A stretch of DNA of 55,048 nucleotides, taken from NCBI GenBank assembly GCA_035264765.1, contig DATFPQ010000023.1, positions 1 to 55,048 on the forward strand, written 5' to 3'. The stretch comes from DATFPQ01 sp035264765. Its GTDB lineage: Bacteria > Actinomycetota > Actinomycetes > Actinomycetales > Angustibacteraceae. Made by a program: the position numbers and the translations under genes. Below, piece by piece: positions 39,435 through 47,019 of this stretch. The notes under the pieces are model-generated. The model had not been told where the DNA came from, made no database searches, and saw only the letters and a list, made by a program, of their open reading frames with translations. Position 1 is the first letter of the stretch; each line of letters begins with the position of its first letter.

Positions 39435-40944
39435 CGTCCTCGGGCGTCACCCAGTGCCCGGACCGCCGCTCGGCGGCCAGCTCCTCTCGCACCTGGTCGC
39501 GCGCCGCGCGCCGCTGCGCCAGGGCCTCCCGCTTGGCGCCGCGGGTCGGCCGCTCCCCCTCGGCGAGCCGGACATCGGTGCCGCGCGGTCCGGCGAGCAG
39601 CTCGGCTCCTGAGCTCATCGTCGGCTCCCAGTCGAAGACGACCGCACCCTCGTCGGGACCGATGACGACCTCGGCGCCGGGCGTAGCGCCGGCCTTGAAC
39701 AGCTCCTCCTCCACGCCGAGCCTGGCCAGCCGGTCCGCGAGGTAGCCGACGGCCTCCTCGTTGGCGAAGTCGGTCTGGCGCACCCAGCGCTCGGGACGTT
39801 CACCCAGCACCCGGAAGCGCCTACCCTCGGCGGTCTCCTCAGCACGCACCGTGAAGCCGGTGTCGTCCACGGCCTTGGGCCGCAGCACCACGCGCGGCGC
39901 GATCTCGACGACCTGGGCTTCGCGGGCCGCCGCCACGCGGGCCGCCATGGCGAACCCCAGTTCGCGCAGTCCCTCGTGCGTCGCCGCCGAGACGACGTGG
40001 ACCTCCAGCCCCCGCGCCTCCAGGTCGGGCCGCACCATCTCCGCGAGGTCGCGCGCCTCGGGCACGTCCGCCTTGTTGAGGACCACGATCCGCGGACGCT
40101 CCACGAGCGGCCGACCGCCCAGCGCCTCATCCACGGTGTACGCCGACAGCTCCTGCTCCAGGACGTCGAAGTCGGTCATCGGGTCGCGTCCCGGCTCCAG
40201 CGTCGCGCAGTCGATGACGTGCGCCAGGACGGAGCAGCGCTCGACGTGCCGGAGGAACTCCAGCCCCAGACCCTTGCCCTGGCTGGCGCCGGGGATCAGC
40301 CCCGGCACGTCGGCGATGGTGAACCGCAGGTCACCGGCCTGGACGACGCCGAGGTTGGGCACGAGGGTGGTGAAGGGATAGTCGGCGATCTTCGGTCGAG
40401 CAGCCGACATGGCGGCGACCAGGCTGGACTTGCCCGCGCTGGGGTAGCCGACCAGGGCGACGTCAGCCAGCGACTTGAGCTCGAGCACGACGTCCCCGGC
40501 GTCCCCCGGCTCGCCGAGCAGGGCGAAGCCGGGCGCCTTGCGCCGGGCCGAGGCCAGCGCCGCGTTGCCGAGGCCGCCCCGGCCGCCTCGCGCCAGGACG
40601 AAGCGGGTGCCCGCGCCCACCAGGTCGGCCAGCACCTCGCCGTCCGCGTTCTTGACCACGGTGCCCTCGGGCACCGGGAGGATCACGTCCTCGCCCTCCG
40701 CCCCGCCGCGGTGCGAGCCCTGACCGGCCTTGCCGCTACCCGCCCGGCGGTGCGGTGCGTGGTGGTAGTCGAGGAGCGTCGTGGTGCTGGGGTCGACGAC
40801 GAGCACGACGTCGCCGCCGCGGCCGCCGTTGCCGCCGTCAGGCCCGCCGAGCGGCTTGAACTTCTCGCGGTGGATGGACGCGCAGCCGTTGCCGCCGTCG
40901 CCAGCGGCGACATGCAGCACGACGTGGTCGACGAACGACGCCAC
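39424..40944 (-). CDS. obgE: Obg GTPase
   Basis: 506 residues, ATG start. The Gly-rich Obg fold is at 1-157 (FVDHVVLHVAAGDGGNGCASIHREKF, GGPDGGNGGRGGDVVLV). The G domain follows with ALVGYPSAGKSSLVAAM, the TT switch in YPFTTLVPNLGVV, DVPGLIPGASQGKGLG, and NKADVPEA. The C-terminal OCT domain (about 350-430) and an acidic/basic tail typical of actinobacteria finish the protein. Obg binds the 50S subunit and links ribosome assembly to stress. It is upstream of proB and downstream of rpmA behind a terminator hairpin. Confidence 0.97.
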   Translation of the reverse strand: MASFVDHVVLHVAAGDGGNGCASIHREKFKPLGGPDGGNGGRGGDVVLVVDPSTTTLLDYHHAPHRRAGSGKAGQGSHRGGAEGEDVILPVPEGTVVKNADGEVLADLVGAGTRFVLARGGRGGLGNAALASARRKAPGFALLGEPGDAGDVVLELKSLADVALVGYPSAGKSSLVAAMSAARPKIADYPFTTLVPNLGVVQAGDLRFTIADVPGLIPGASQGKGLGLEFLRHVERCSVLAHVIDCATLEPGRDPMTDFDVLEQELSAYTVDEALGGRPLVERPRIVVLNKADVPEARDLAEMVRPDLEARGLEVHVVSAATHEGLRELGFAMAARVAAAREAQVVEIAPRVVLRPKAVDDTGFTVRAEETAEGRRFRVLGERPERWVRQTDFANEEAVGYLADRLARLGVEEELFKAGATPGAEVVIGPDEGAVVFDWEPTMSSGAELLAGPRGTDVRLAEGERPTRGAKREALAQRRAARDQVREELAAERRSGHWVTPEDDER

Positions 40945-40984
40945 GGCGACCTCCGAGGATCAGTGCGGATGGGGGGAACGCGCC

Positions 40985-41014
40985 GAGGGGCGGACCGTTG
41001 CCGGCCCGCCCCTC
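40985..41014 (-). terminator. Hairpin between rpmA and obgE
   Basis: GAGGGGCGG (40985-40993) and CCGCCCCTC (41006-41014) form a 9-bp perfect stem. It lies 34 nt after the minus-strand rpmA stop. Confidence 0.65.
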
Positions 41015-41047
41015 AGAGCGTCGATCAGCGCGTGGAGCGCGAGCCGG

Positions 41048-41302
41048 TCAGGCCGGCGGCAGCACGCTCACGGTCTTGCGGCCCCGCTTCGTGCCGAAGG
41101 TCACGGCGCCGTCGGTGAGCGCGAACAGGGTGTCGTCTCCACCTCGGCCGACGCCCTCACCAGGGTGGAAGTGGGTGCCCCGCTGCCGGACGATGATCTC
41201 GCCGGTGCCGACGATCTGGCCGCCGAAGCGCTTCACGCCGAGGCGCTGGGCGTTGGAGTCGCGACCGTTGCGCGTCGAGGACGCGCCCTTCTTGTGTGCC
41301 AT
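41048..41302 (-). CDS. rpmA: 50S ribosomal protein L27
   Basis: 84 residues, ATG start. MAHKKGASSTRNGRDSNAQRLGVKRFGGQ is the L27 signature; its N-terminus reaches the peptidyl transferase centre. There is no Firmicutes-type cleavable N-terminal extension. It follows rplU after 41 bp. Confidence 0.98.
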   Translation of the reverse strand: MAHKKGASSTRNGRDSNAQRLGVKRFGGQIVGTGEIIVRQRGTHFHPGEGVGRGGDDTLFALTDGAVTFGTKRGRKTVSVLPPA

Positions 41303-41343
41303 GAGAGCTGCCTGCCTTGTCTCTGTGAAGTGGTGCGGGGCCC

Positions 41344-41652
41344 TCAGGCCTCGATCGCGGTGACCTTGACGCGGGTCAGCTTCTGCCGGTGACCCTGGCG
41401 CTTCCGGTAACCGGTCTTGTTCTTGAACTTCATGATGGTGATCTTCGGGCCCTTCTCGGGCGCGACCACCTCGACCCTCACGCGCGCGTCGGCCAGTGCG
41501 GCGGCGTCGCTCGTGACGGTGCCGCCGTCGACCAGCAGCAGCGGGGCGAGCTCGAGCGTGTCGCCGGCCTGCCCCTGGACCTTGTCGATGACGACGATGT
41601 CGCCGACGGACACCTTCTCCTGACGGCCGCCAGCGCGGACGATCGCGTACAC
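41344..41652 (-). CDS. rplU: 50S ribosomal protein L21
   Basis: 102 residues from GTG 41652, giving YAIVRAGGRQEKVSVGDIVVIDKVQ, the expected L21 N-terminus; the longer frame to 41805 is not homologous. The end KFKNKTGYRKRQGHRQKLTRVKVTAI is the RNA-binding L21 tail. First gene of rplU-rpmA. The 191 bp up to the rne stop contain no further gene and should hold the promoter. Confidence 0.97.
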   Translation of the reverse strand: MYAIVRAGGRQEKVSVGDIVVIDKVQGQAGDTLELAPLLLVDGGTVTSDAAALADARVRVEVVAPEKGPKITIMKFKNKTGYRKRQGHRQKLTRVKVTAIEA

Positions 41653-41843
41653 GTGAAGCTCACTCTCTTGTCGTTCGGGGTGGCTGTGCTCAGTCGTGCT
41701 ACCACGCACGCGGCGCACGGCGAGCGGCCGGCGCGTCGTGCACAGGGAGGCACGCCCGGAGCGCACCGACCCCTCAGGGTACGGAGCGGGCGGCGCCGGG
41801 GTCAAACCGGGCCGCCCGCGGTGGCCCGTTGGCCGGACGCTGG

Positions 41844-44800
41844 TCAGGAGGGCGAGGCCTCCACGTCGGCGGCGTCCCCCGCGGCCTCGGCCGGCGTCGT
41901 TTCCGGCGCGACGGGTGTCGCTGCCGGCTCGGCCGGCGTCGCTGCCGCCTCGACCGCGGAACCGGGCGGGGGGCCCGACGGCGCGGACGCGCGCCGACGG
42001 CGACGTCGCGGCTGCTCCGGCGCCGGCTCGACCGTGCCGGACTCGACGGGTCCCGACGTCCGCGACTCAATCGTTCCGGACTCGACCGGCCCCGGCTCAA
42101 CCGTGCCGGACTCGACCGTGCCGGACTCGACCGGCGCTACCTCCGCCTGCGTCGGCAGGGAGGGCGACTGCTCCGCGGCATGCGTCGGCTCCCCCTGCGC
42201 GGGCTCGGCCCGTGTGGGCTCGCTCTGTGTGGGCTCGGCCTGCGCGGGCTCGGCCTGCGCGGGCTCCGCCTGCGCGTGCGTGGCCTGGGCCTCTGGCGCG
42301 GGTGCGCCCTCGAGCACCGCCTCGACCTGGACCGGCCCGTCCTGAGCCACCTCGACCGCCAAGCCCCCGGCCGGCGAGCCGCCGACCGCCGAGCGCGCGA
42401 TCGCCGGCTCCGCCGCGGCCGGGCGCGGGGCGACCGGCGCGGCATCGGGATCATCCGGATGCGCCAGCGGCTCACCGTGGTGCGCCAACGACGCGACTAG
42501 ACCGGCCGGGATGGGCTTTCGCGGAGCGGGAGGCGGCGTGGCCGGCACGGCGGTCTGGACGCCGCCGCCCTTGCCCGAGCGGCCCTTGCCGCGGGACCGC
42601 CCCTGGTCGCCGTTCTTCCCTGCTGCCCCAGACCCTCCGGCTGCGGCGCCGGAGCCGGCGGTGCCGCCCGCGCCGGAACCGTTGCCTGCGCCCGCACCGT
42701 TACCGGCGCCGTTGGACCGGCCGACCGGCTCCGCGTGGACGACGACGCCTCGCCCGTGGCAGTGCTCGCACGGCTCGCTGAAGACCTCCAGCAGACCCTG
42801 CCCCACCCGCTTGCGGGTCATCTGCACCAGGCCCAGCGAGGTCACCTCCGCGACCTGGTGCTTGGTGCGGTCGCGTCCGAGACACTCGACCAGGCGGCGC
42901 AGCACCAGCTCCCGGTTGCTCTCCAGCACCATGTCGATGAAGTCGACGACGATGATTCCGCCGATGTCGCGCAGCCGGAGCTGGCGCACGACCTCCTCGG
43001 CCGCCTCCAGGTTGTTGCGAGTGACGGTCTCCTCGAGGTTGCCGCCCGCGCCGGTGAACTTGCCGGTGTTGACGTCAACCACGGTCATCGCCTCGGTGCG
43101 GTCGATGACCAACGAGCCGCCACTCGGCAGCCAGACCTTGCGGTCCATGGCCTTGGTGAGCTGCTCGTCCACCCGGTACGCGGCGAAGACGTCCTCCTCC
43201 GACGTCCACCGCGAGATTCGCTCGGCCAGGTCGGGCGCGACCGAGCTGACGTACGGCTGCACGACCTCCCAGGCCGGCCCGCCGCTGACGATCAGGCGGC
43301 TGAAGTCCTCGTTGAACACGTCCCGGACGACGCGGACGGTGAGGTCCGGCTCACCGTGCAGCAGCTTGGGTGCCGACCCGCCGGACGATGAGGACGCCTT
43401 GCGCTGGATGTCCTCCCACTGCGCGGCCAGCCGCTCGACGTCGTGCTGCAGCTCCTCCTCGCTGGCGCCCTCGGCCGCGGTGCGGACGATGACGCCACCG
43501 TCCTCGGGGACGACTGCCTTGAGGATCTTCTTCAGCCGGCTGCGCTCGGTGTCCGGGAGCTTGCGCGAGATGCCGGTCATCGAGCTGTTCGGCACGTAGA
43601 CCAGATAGCGACCGGGCAGCGACACCTGGCTGGTGAGCCGGGCACCCTTGTGCCCCATCGGGTCCTTGGTGACCTGCACCAGCACCGAGTCGCCGGACTT
43701 CAGCGCGGCCTCGATCCGGCGCGGCCCGCCCTCGAGCCCGGCGGCGTCCCAGTTCACCTCACCGGCGTACAGGACGGCGTTGCGCCCCTTGCCGATGTCG
43801 ATGAAGGCGGCCTCCATGCTCGGCAGCACGTTCTGCACGCGGCCCAGGTAGACGTTGCCGATCATCGACGCGTTGGTCTCGTTGGCCACGTAGTGCTCGA
43901 CCAGGACGTCGTCCTCGAGCACCGCGATCTGCGTGCGACCGGCTCGCTCGCGGACGATCATCGTCCGCTCGACGCTCTCGCGCCGGGCCAGGAACTCCGA
44001 CTCGGTGATGATCGGCTTGCGCCGACCGGCCTCACGGCCGTCCCGGCGGCGCTGCTTCTTGGCCTCGAGGCGGGTCGAGCCCTTGACCGAGGCCACCTCG
44101 TCCTCACGGCCCTCGCTGCCGCGGCGCGGCTGGCGCAGCTTGGTGACGGTGCCGGGGGGGTCCTCGGTCGAGGCCTCCTCGGCGGCTGCGGAGCCGGCCC
44201 GACGGCGGCGACGGCGACGGCGGCGGTTGGACGCCGAGCCCTCCTCGTCCTCGGCCTCGCCGGTCTCCGGCGCCTCGTCACCGTCGGTCTCGATCTCGGC
44301 GGCGACGGCCGGCTCCTGGTCGGCGGTGTCCTGCTCGGTGTCGGCCTCGGTGGGCTCCGCCTCGGCGGTGTCCTTGTCCGCGGTGTTCGTGTCCGCGGTG
44401 TCCTTCTCCGCGGTGTCCTTCTCCGCGGTGTCCTTGTCCGCGGTGTCCTTGTCCGCGGTGTCCTTGTCCCCGGTGTCCTTGTCGAGCGTGCTCTCGGAGC
44501 CCTCGGCCCGGGCCCGCCGGCCGCGGCCGCCGCGACGGCGGCGCTTGCGGTTGCCGGCGCCGGCCTCCTCCTCGGCCTCCTCCTCGGTGCGGACCGGCGC
44601 GGTGGCCGCAGGCTCCTCCGCCTGCGGCTGGGTCGGCGGCTGGGCTGGCGGCTGCGTCTGCGGCTCGGTTCGCGGCTGGGCCGGCGTCTCCACGGGCTCG
44701 GCGGTGCGGTCGGCGACCGCCGGCTCGTCGTGGTGGACCGGCGGTCCCGCGGGCGCCTGGGCCCGACGGCGCCGCCGCGGCGGGGCCGCGGTCGGCTCGG

Positions 44801-45746
44801 GGGCCTGGAAGAGCAGCGGCACGGCGACAGCGGGCGCGGAGACCGTCTCCACCGGCGTGGTCTCCGGCGCGGTTTTCCGCGCCGTCTCCGCGGTGGCGGC
44901 GTCCTCGTCGGCGACCGGCTCCTGCGGCCGCGGCCCCTCGACCGGGGTGCCCTCCTCGGCAACCGGCTCTTGCGCTGCCGGCTCCTGCGTTGCCGGCTCC
45001 TGCGGTGCCGGCCCCTGCGCGGCGGTCCCCTCGGCCGTTTCCTGCGTGTCTTGCGGCTCCGGCGCGGAGCCGGCCAGCTCCGGGACCATAGGGGCCACGT
45101 CGACGGGAGCGACCATGGCGGAGTCGACCGGTGCCTGCGCCGGTGCGCCGGCGCTCTCGGCCGCAGGCTCGGCTGGAGGCTCGTCGGCGCGCTGGTCCGT
45201 CGCCTGCGGCGTCGTGTCGAGGGCCGGCGCGACGGCGGCGTCCGCCGAAGTGTCGGGGGCCGCGGCGTCGGGGGCCGCGGTGTCGGGGGCCGCGGTGTCG
45301 GCCGCCGCGTCGGGGGCTGCGGCGTCGACGAGCACCTCCGGCGGCGCGGCTGCCTTCTTGCGCGGAGCCCGCTTGCGCGTCGCCTTCTTGACCGGCGGCG
45401 CCTCCTCGGCGGCGGGCTGAGCGTCGGCCGCCGGCTGCACCTGGGCCTCGGGCGCCTGCGTGGCCGCCGCGGCCTTCTTGCGCGGAGCGCGCTTGCGGGC
45501 CGCCTTCTTCGCGGGCGGTGCGGGCTCGGCGGCGGCCGCGTCGGGCGTCCCGTGAGCGGGCGGCGCCTCAGCAGCCCCCGAGGCCGCGGAGTCGTCAGCA
45601 GAGGCAGTAGGTGCCCCGTCGGTGGAGCCCGCGGCTGGTGGGCCCGCCGGTCGCGAGGCCGCGCGCCGGCGCCGGGTCGGCGCCTTGGCCTGGCCGTCGG
45701 CCGCGGAGATTGTGGGGGTGGTCGGGTTGGTGGGCTGGTCCGTCAC
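41844..45746 (-). CDS. rne: Ribonuclease E/G with very long disordered N- and C-terminal regions
   Basis: 1300 residues from GTG 45746 (GGGAG 8 nt upstream). It is the main endonuclease for RNA decay and processing. The catalytic half is central: S1 domain from about 625 (NVYLGRVQNVLPSMEAAFIDIGKGRNAVLYAGEV), then RTAAEG, the metal-binding Asp residues in VVDVNTGKF (about 887) and VDFIDM (about 935), and the Zn-link CEHCHGRG near 990. Residues 1-600 are Ala/Pro/Glu-rich with KKAARKRAPRKKAAA-type basic blocks, a 15-bp DNA repeat encoding KDTAD/E units, and Arg clusters. Residues 1000-1300 hold AQAEP and ESGTVE repeats. Actinobacterial RNase E has such scaffolds on both sides of the core, but this is at the long end. 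Confidence 0.95.
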   Translation of the reverse strand: MTDQPTNPTTPTISAADGQAKAPTRRRRAASRPAGPPAAGSTDGAPTASADDSAASGAAEAPPAHGTPDAAAAEPAPPAKKAARKRAPRKKAAAATQAPEAQVQPAADAQPAAEEAPPVKKATRKRAPRKKAAAPPEVLVDAAAPDAAADTAAPDTAAPDAAAPDTSADAAVAPALDTTPQATDQRADEPPAEPAAESAGAPAQAPVDSAMVAPVDVAPMVPELAGSAPEPQDTQETAEGTAAQGPAPQEPATQEPAAQEPVAEEGTPVEGPRPQEPVADEDAATAETARKTAPETTPVETVSAPAVAVPLLFQAPEPTAAPPRRRRRAQAPAGPPVHHDEPAVADRTAEPVETPAQPRTEPQTQPPAQPPTQPQAEEPAATAPVRTEEEAEEEAGAGNRKRRRRGGRGRRARAEGSESTLDKDTGDKDTADKDTADKDTAEKDTAEKDTADTNTADKDTAEAEPTEADTEQDTADQEPAVAAEIETDGDEAPETGEAEDEEGSASNRRRRRRRRRAGSAAAEEASTEDPPGTVTKLRQPRRGSEGREDEVASVKGSTRLEAKKQRRRDGREAGRRKPIITESEFLARRESVERTMIVRERAGRTQIAVLEDDVLVEHYVANETNASMIGNVYLGRVQNVLPSMEAAFIDIGKGRNAVLYAGEVNWDAAGLEGGPRRIEAALKSGDSVLVQVTKDPMGHKGARLTSQVSLPGRYLVYVPNSSMTGISRKLPDTERSRLKKILKAVVPEDGGVIVRTAAEGASEEELQHDVERLAAQWEDIQRKASSSSGGSAPKLLHGEPDLTVRVVRDVFNEDFSRLIVSGGPAWEVVQPYVSSVAPDLAERISRWTSEEDVFAAYRVDEQLTKAMDRKVWLPSGGSLVIDRTEAMTVVDVNTGKFTGAGGNLEETVTRNNLEAAEEVVRQLRLRDIGGIIVVDFIDMVLESNRELVLRRLVECLGRDRTKHQVAEVTSLGLVQMTRKRVGQGLLEVFSEPCEHCHGRGVVVHAEPVGRSNGAGNGAGAGNGSGAGGTAGSGAAAGGSGAAGKNGDQGRSRGKGRSGKGGGVQTAVPATPPPAPRKPIPAGLVASLAHHGEPLAHPDDPDAAPVAPRPAAAEPAIARSAVGGSPAGGLAVEVAQDGPVQVEAVLEGAPAPEAQATHAQAEPAQAEPAQAEPTQSEPTRAEPAQGEPTHAAEQSPSLPTQAEVAPVESGTVESGTVEPGPVESGTIESRTSGPVESGTVEPAPEQPRRRRRRASAPSGPPPGSAVEAAATPAEPAATPVAPETTPAEAAGDAADVEASPS
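42026..42280 (-). repeat. 15-bp period repeats in the 3' part of rne
   Basis: Two arrays: about 42026-42138 encodes ESGTVE-type pentads, and about 42196-42280 encodes AQAEP/TQSEP pentads. Copies are imperfect. They lie in the C-terminal disordered tail of RNase E. Confidence 0.75.
44371..44485 (-). repeat. 15-bp period repeat encoding KDTAD/E units in rne
   Basis: About eight imperfect copies of a 15-bp unit, sense GACAAGGACACCGCG or with GAG in place of the first GAC, give an alternating Lys/acidic stretch near residues 420-458. Some units are identical, suggesting recent slippage. Confidence 0.85.
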
Positions 45747-46286
45747 CGGGGGTTCTCCCGTCGGCCCCGGGCGCCGTCCACACCCTGCCGGCGCCGCACG
45801 GGGCGGTCGCGTCGTCGTGCCGCGGTCGCGGTCACGACGGAAGTCGTGTCGTTGCGCCCGAAGGCCTCGCGCGGTAGGCGCGGTAGCCCTCGGACGTCGC
45901 CTCGGTCCGCTCGACGGCCAGGTACGGCCGCCGCGCCAGCCCACACCGCGGGACCGCTGGGCCAGCCTGGTTCCCCTGTAGGGAACGGCGGCTCCAACCT
46001 GGTCACCGGGCGAGGTCCGGCGGGACGTCGTCGGGGCGGACGACGAGTGTGGAGGTGTCGTCCGACCACTCGCAGTATCGCACAGGGGCCCGCCCCGATC
46101 GGGTTCAGCACCCCCGAGCCTTGCGCGCGTCCGCCGCGTGCGCTGGACGGCAGCGCCCGACGACCTTCAAGGAGAGTGGCCGGAGCGTGCTGGTGGGCCT
46201 GGTTACGACGAACCGTTGTCGTCGCTGGGCGTCCCAGCTACGAACCTATCGTCGCCGGGTCACCCCGCGACGAAAAGGGCGGCGAC
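45747..46286 (-). other. 540-bp non-coding region: rne leader and 3' end of the radical-SAM operon
   Basis: No credible ORF is visible. A -10-like GATACT on the minus strand (46074-46079) would give an rne leader of roughly 320 nt, though no good -35 is seen. The leader holds a small hairpin, GTTCCC-TACAG-GGGAAC (45970-45986). The distal part (46201-46275) holds the intergenic repeat copy 2 and further dyads (CGACGA/TCGTCG, GCTGGGCGTCCCAGC), probably ending the TIGR03936 transcript. Confidence 0.5.
46233..46269 (-). repeat. Intergenic repeat, copy 2
   Basis: Minus strand matches copy 1 (36348-36384) at 35 of 37 positions. It is flanked by dyads CGTCGCCGGGT/ACCCCGCGACG and AGCTGGG/CCCAGC. It lies 17 nt after the stop of the TIGR03936 gene. 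Confidence 0.8.
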
Positions 46287-47003
46287 CTAGACGCGCGCGC
46301 TCAACGGGTCTGTGACCACGTCGTCCAGCAGCGGCCCCTGGCGCAGCCGGGTGGAGCGCGGCGGTACCGGCAGGGCCAGCCCCTCGGCGGCCAGCGCGGC
46401 GAGGACCTCAGCCGGGCGCACCGTCGGGATGACGTGCCGGACCACCAGCTCCAGCACCGGTCCGAGCTCGCCCTCGGCCGCTGGGCGCACCCCCAGCGAC
46501 ACCACGGGTCCGCGCGCGTCCAACGCCCGGGGACCGTTCTTGGTGAGCCGCTCCACCGGGGCCTCGGCCCGAGCCAATAACGCATCGACGGCGGCCTCGA
46601 CGTCCGTCAGCCGGGTCCCAGGCAGCTCGACCACCCACTGACTGGCCTCGAGCCGGTCGGCGAGCGCCCCGGCGCCGGCCTCCACGACCTGCAGCACGTC
46701 CAAGCCGGGAGGCAGCGACTCGTCCAGCGCCCGCCGCACCGCGGCCGGGTCGCAGCGCTGGCTGAGCGAGATCTCGACGTACTCTGCCTCGCTCGCCGTG
46801 CCGGTCGGTGCCGCGTTCGCGAAAGAGATCTTGGGATGCGGCCGGAAGCCCGCGGAGTAGGCCATCGGCACCTCGGCTCGCCGCAGCGCGCGCTCGAGGG
46901 CGCGCTGGAAGTCGCGGTGGCTGCTGAACCGCAGCCGGCCACGCTTGGCGTACTTCAGCCGGAGCTTCTGGACGGCGGGCGGCGGCGGAGGCCCGTCCGG
47001 CAT
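46287..47003 (-). CDS. TIGR03936 family (DUF2344) radical-SAM-linked protein
   Basis: 238 residues from ATG 47003, 16 nt after the stop of the radical SAM gene. Signature: KLRLKYAKRGRLRFSSHRDFQRALERALRRAEVPMAYSAGFRPHPKISF, then AAPTGTASEAEYVEISL. In many bacteria this domain is fused to or adjacent to the TIGR03960 radical SAM protein. The enzymatic role of the pair is not established; location beside rne and the ribosomal protein genes suggests RNA or ribosome-related modification, which is inference only. Confidence 0.92.
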   Translation of the reverse strand: MPDGPPPPPAVQKLRLKYAKRGRLRFSSHRDFQRALERALRRAEVPMAYSAGFRPHPKISFANAAPTGTASEAEYVEISLSQRCDPAAVRRALDESLPPGLDVLQVVEAGAGALADRLEASQWVVELPGTRLTDVEAAVDALLARAEAPVERLTKNGPRALDARGPVVSLGVRPAAEGELGPVLELVVRHVIPTVRPAEVLAALAAEGLALPVPPRSTRLRQGPLLDDVVTDPLSARV

Positions 47004-47019
47004 GCGCGCCACGGCCGGC

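Noticed and set aside
44371..44485. CRISPR-like array
   Set aside because: Units are 15 bp, in frame and coding, with no spacers; no cas genes are present anywhere in the window.
43443..46580. 1045-codon plus-strand frame opposite rne
   Set aside because: Antisense shadow of RNase E; Gly/Leu/Arg repeats mirror the rne low-complexity DNA.
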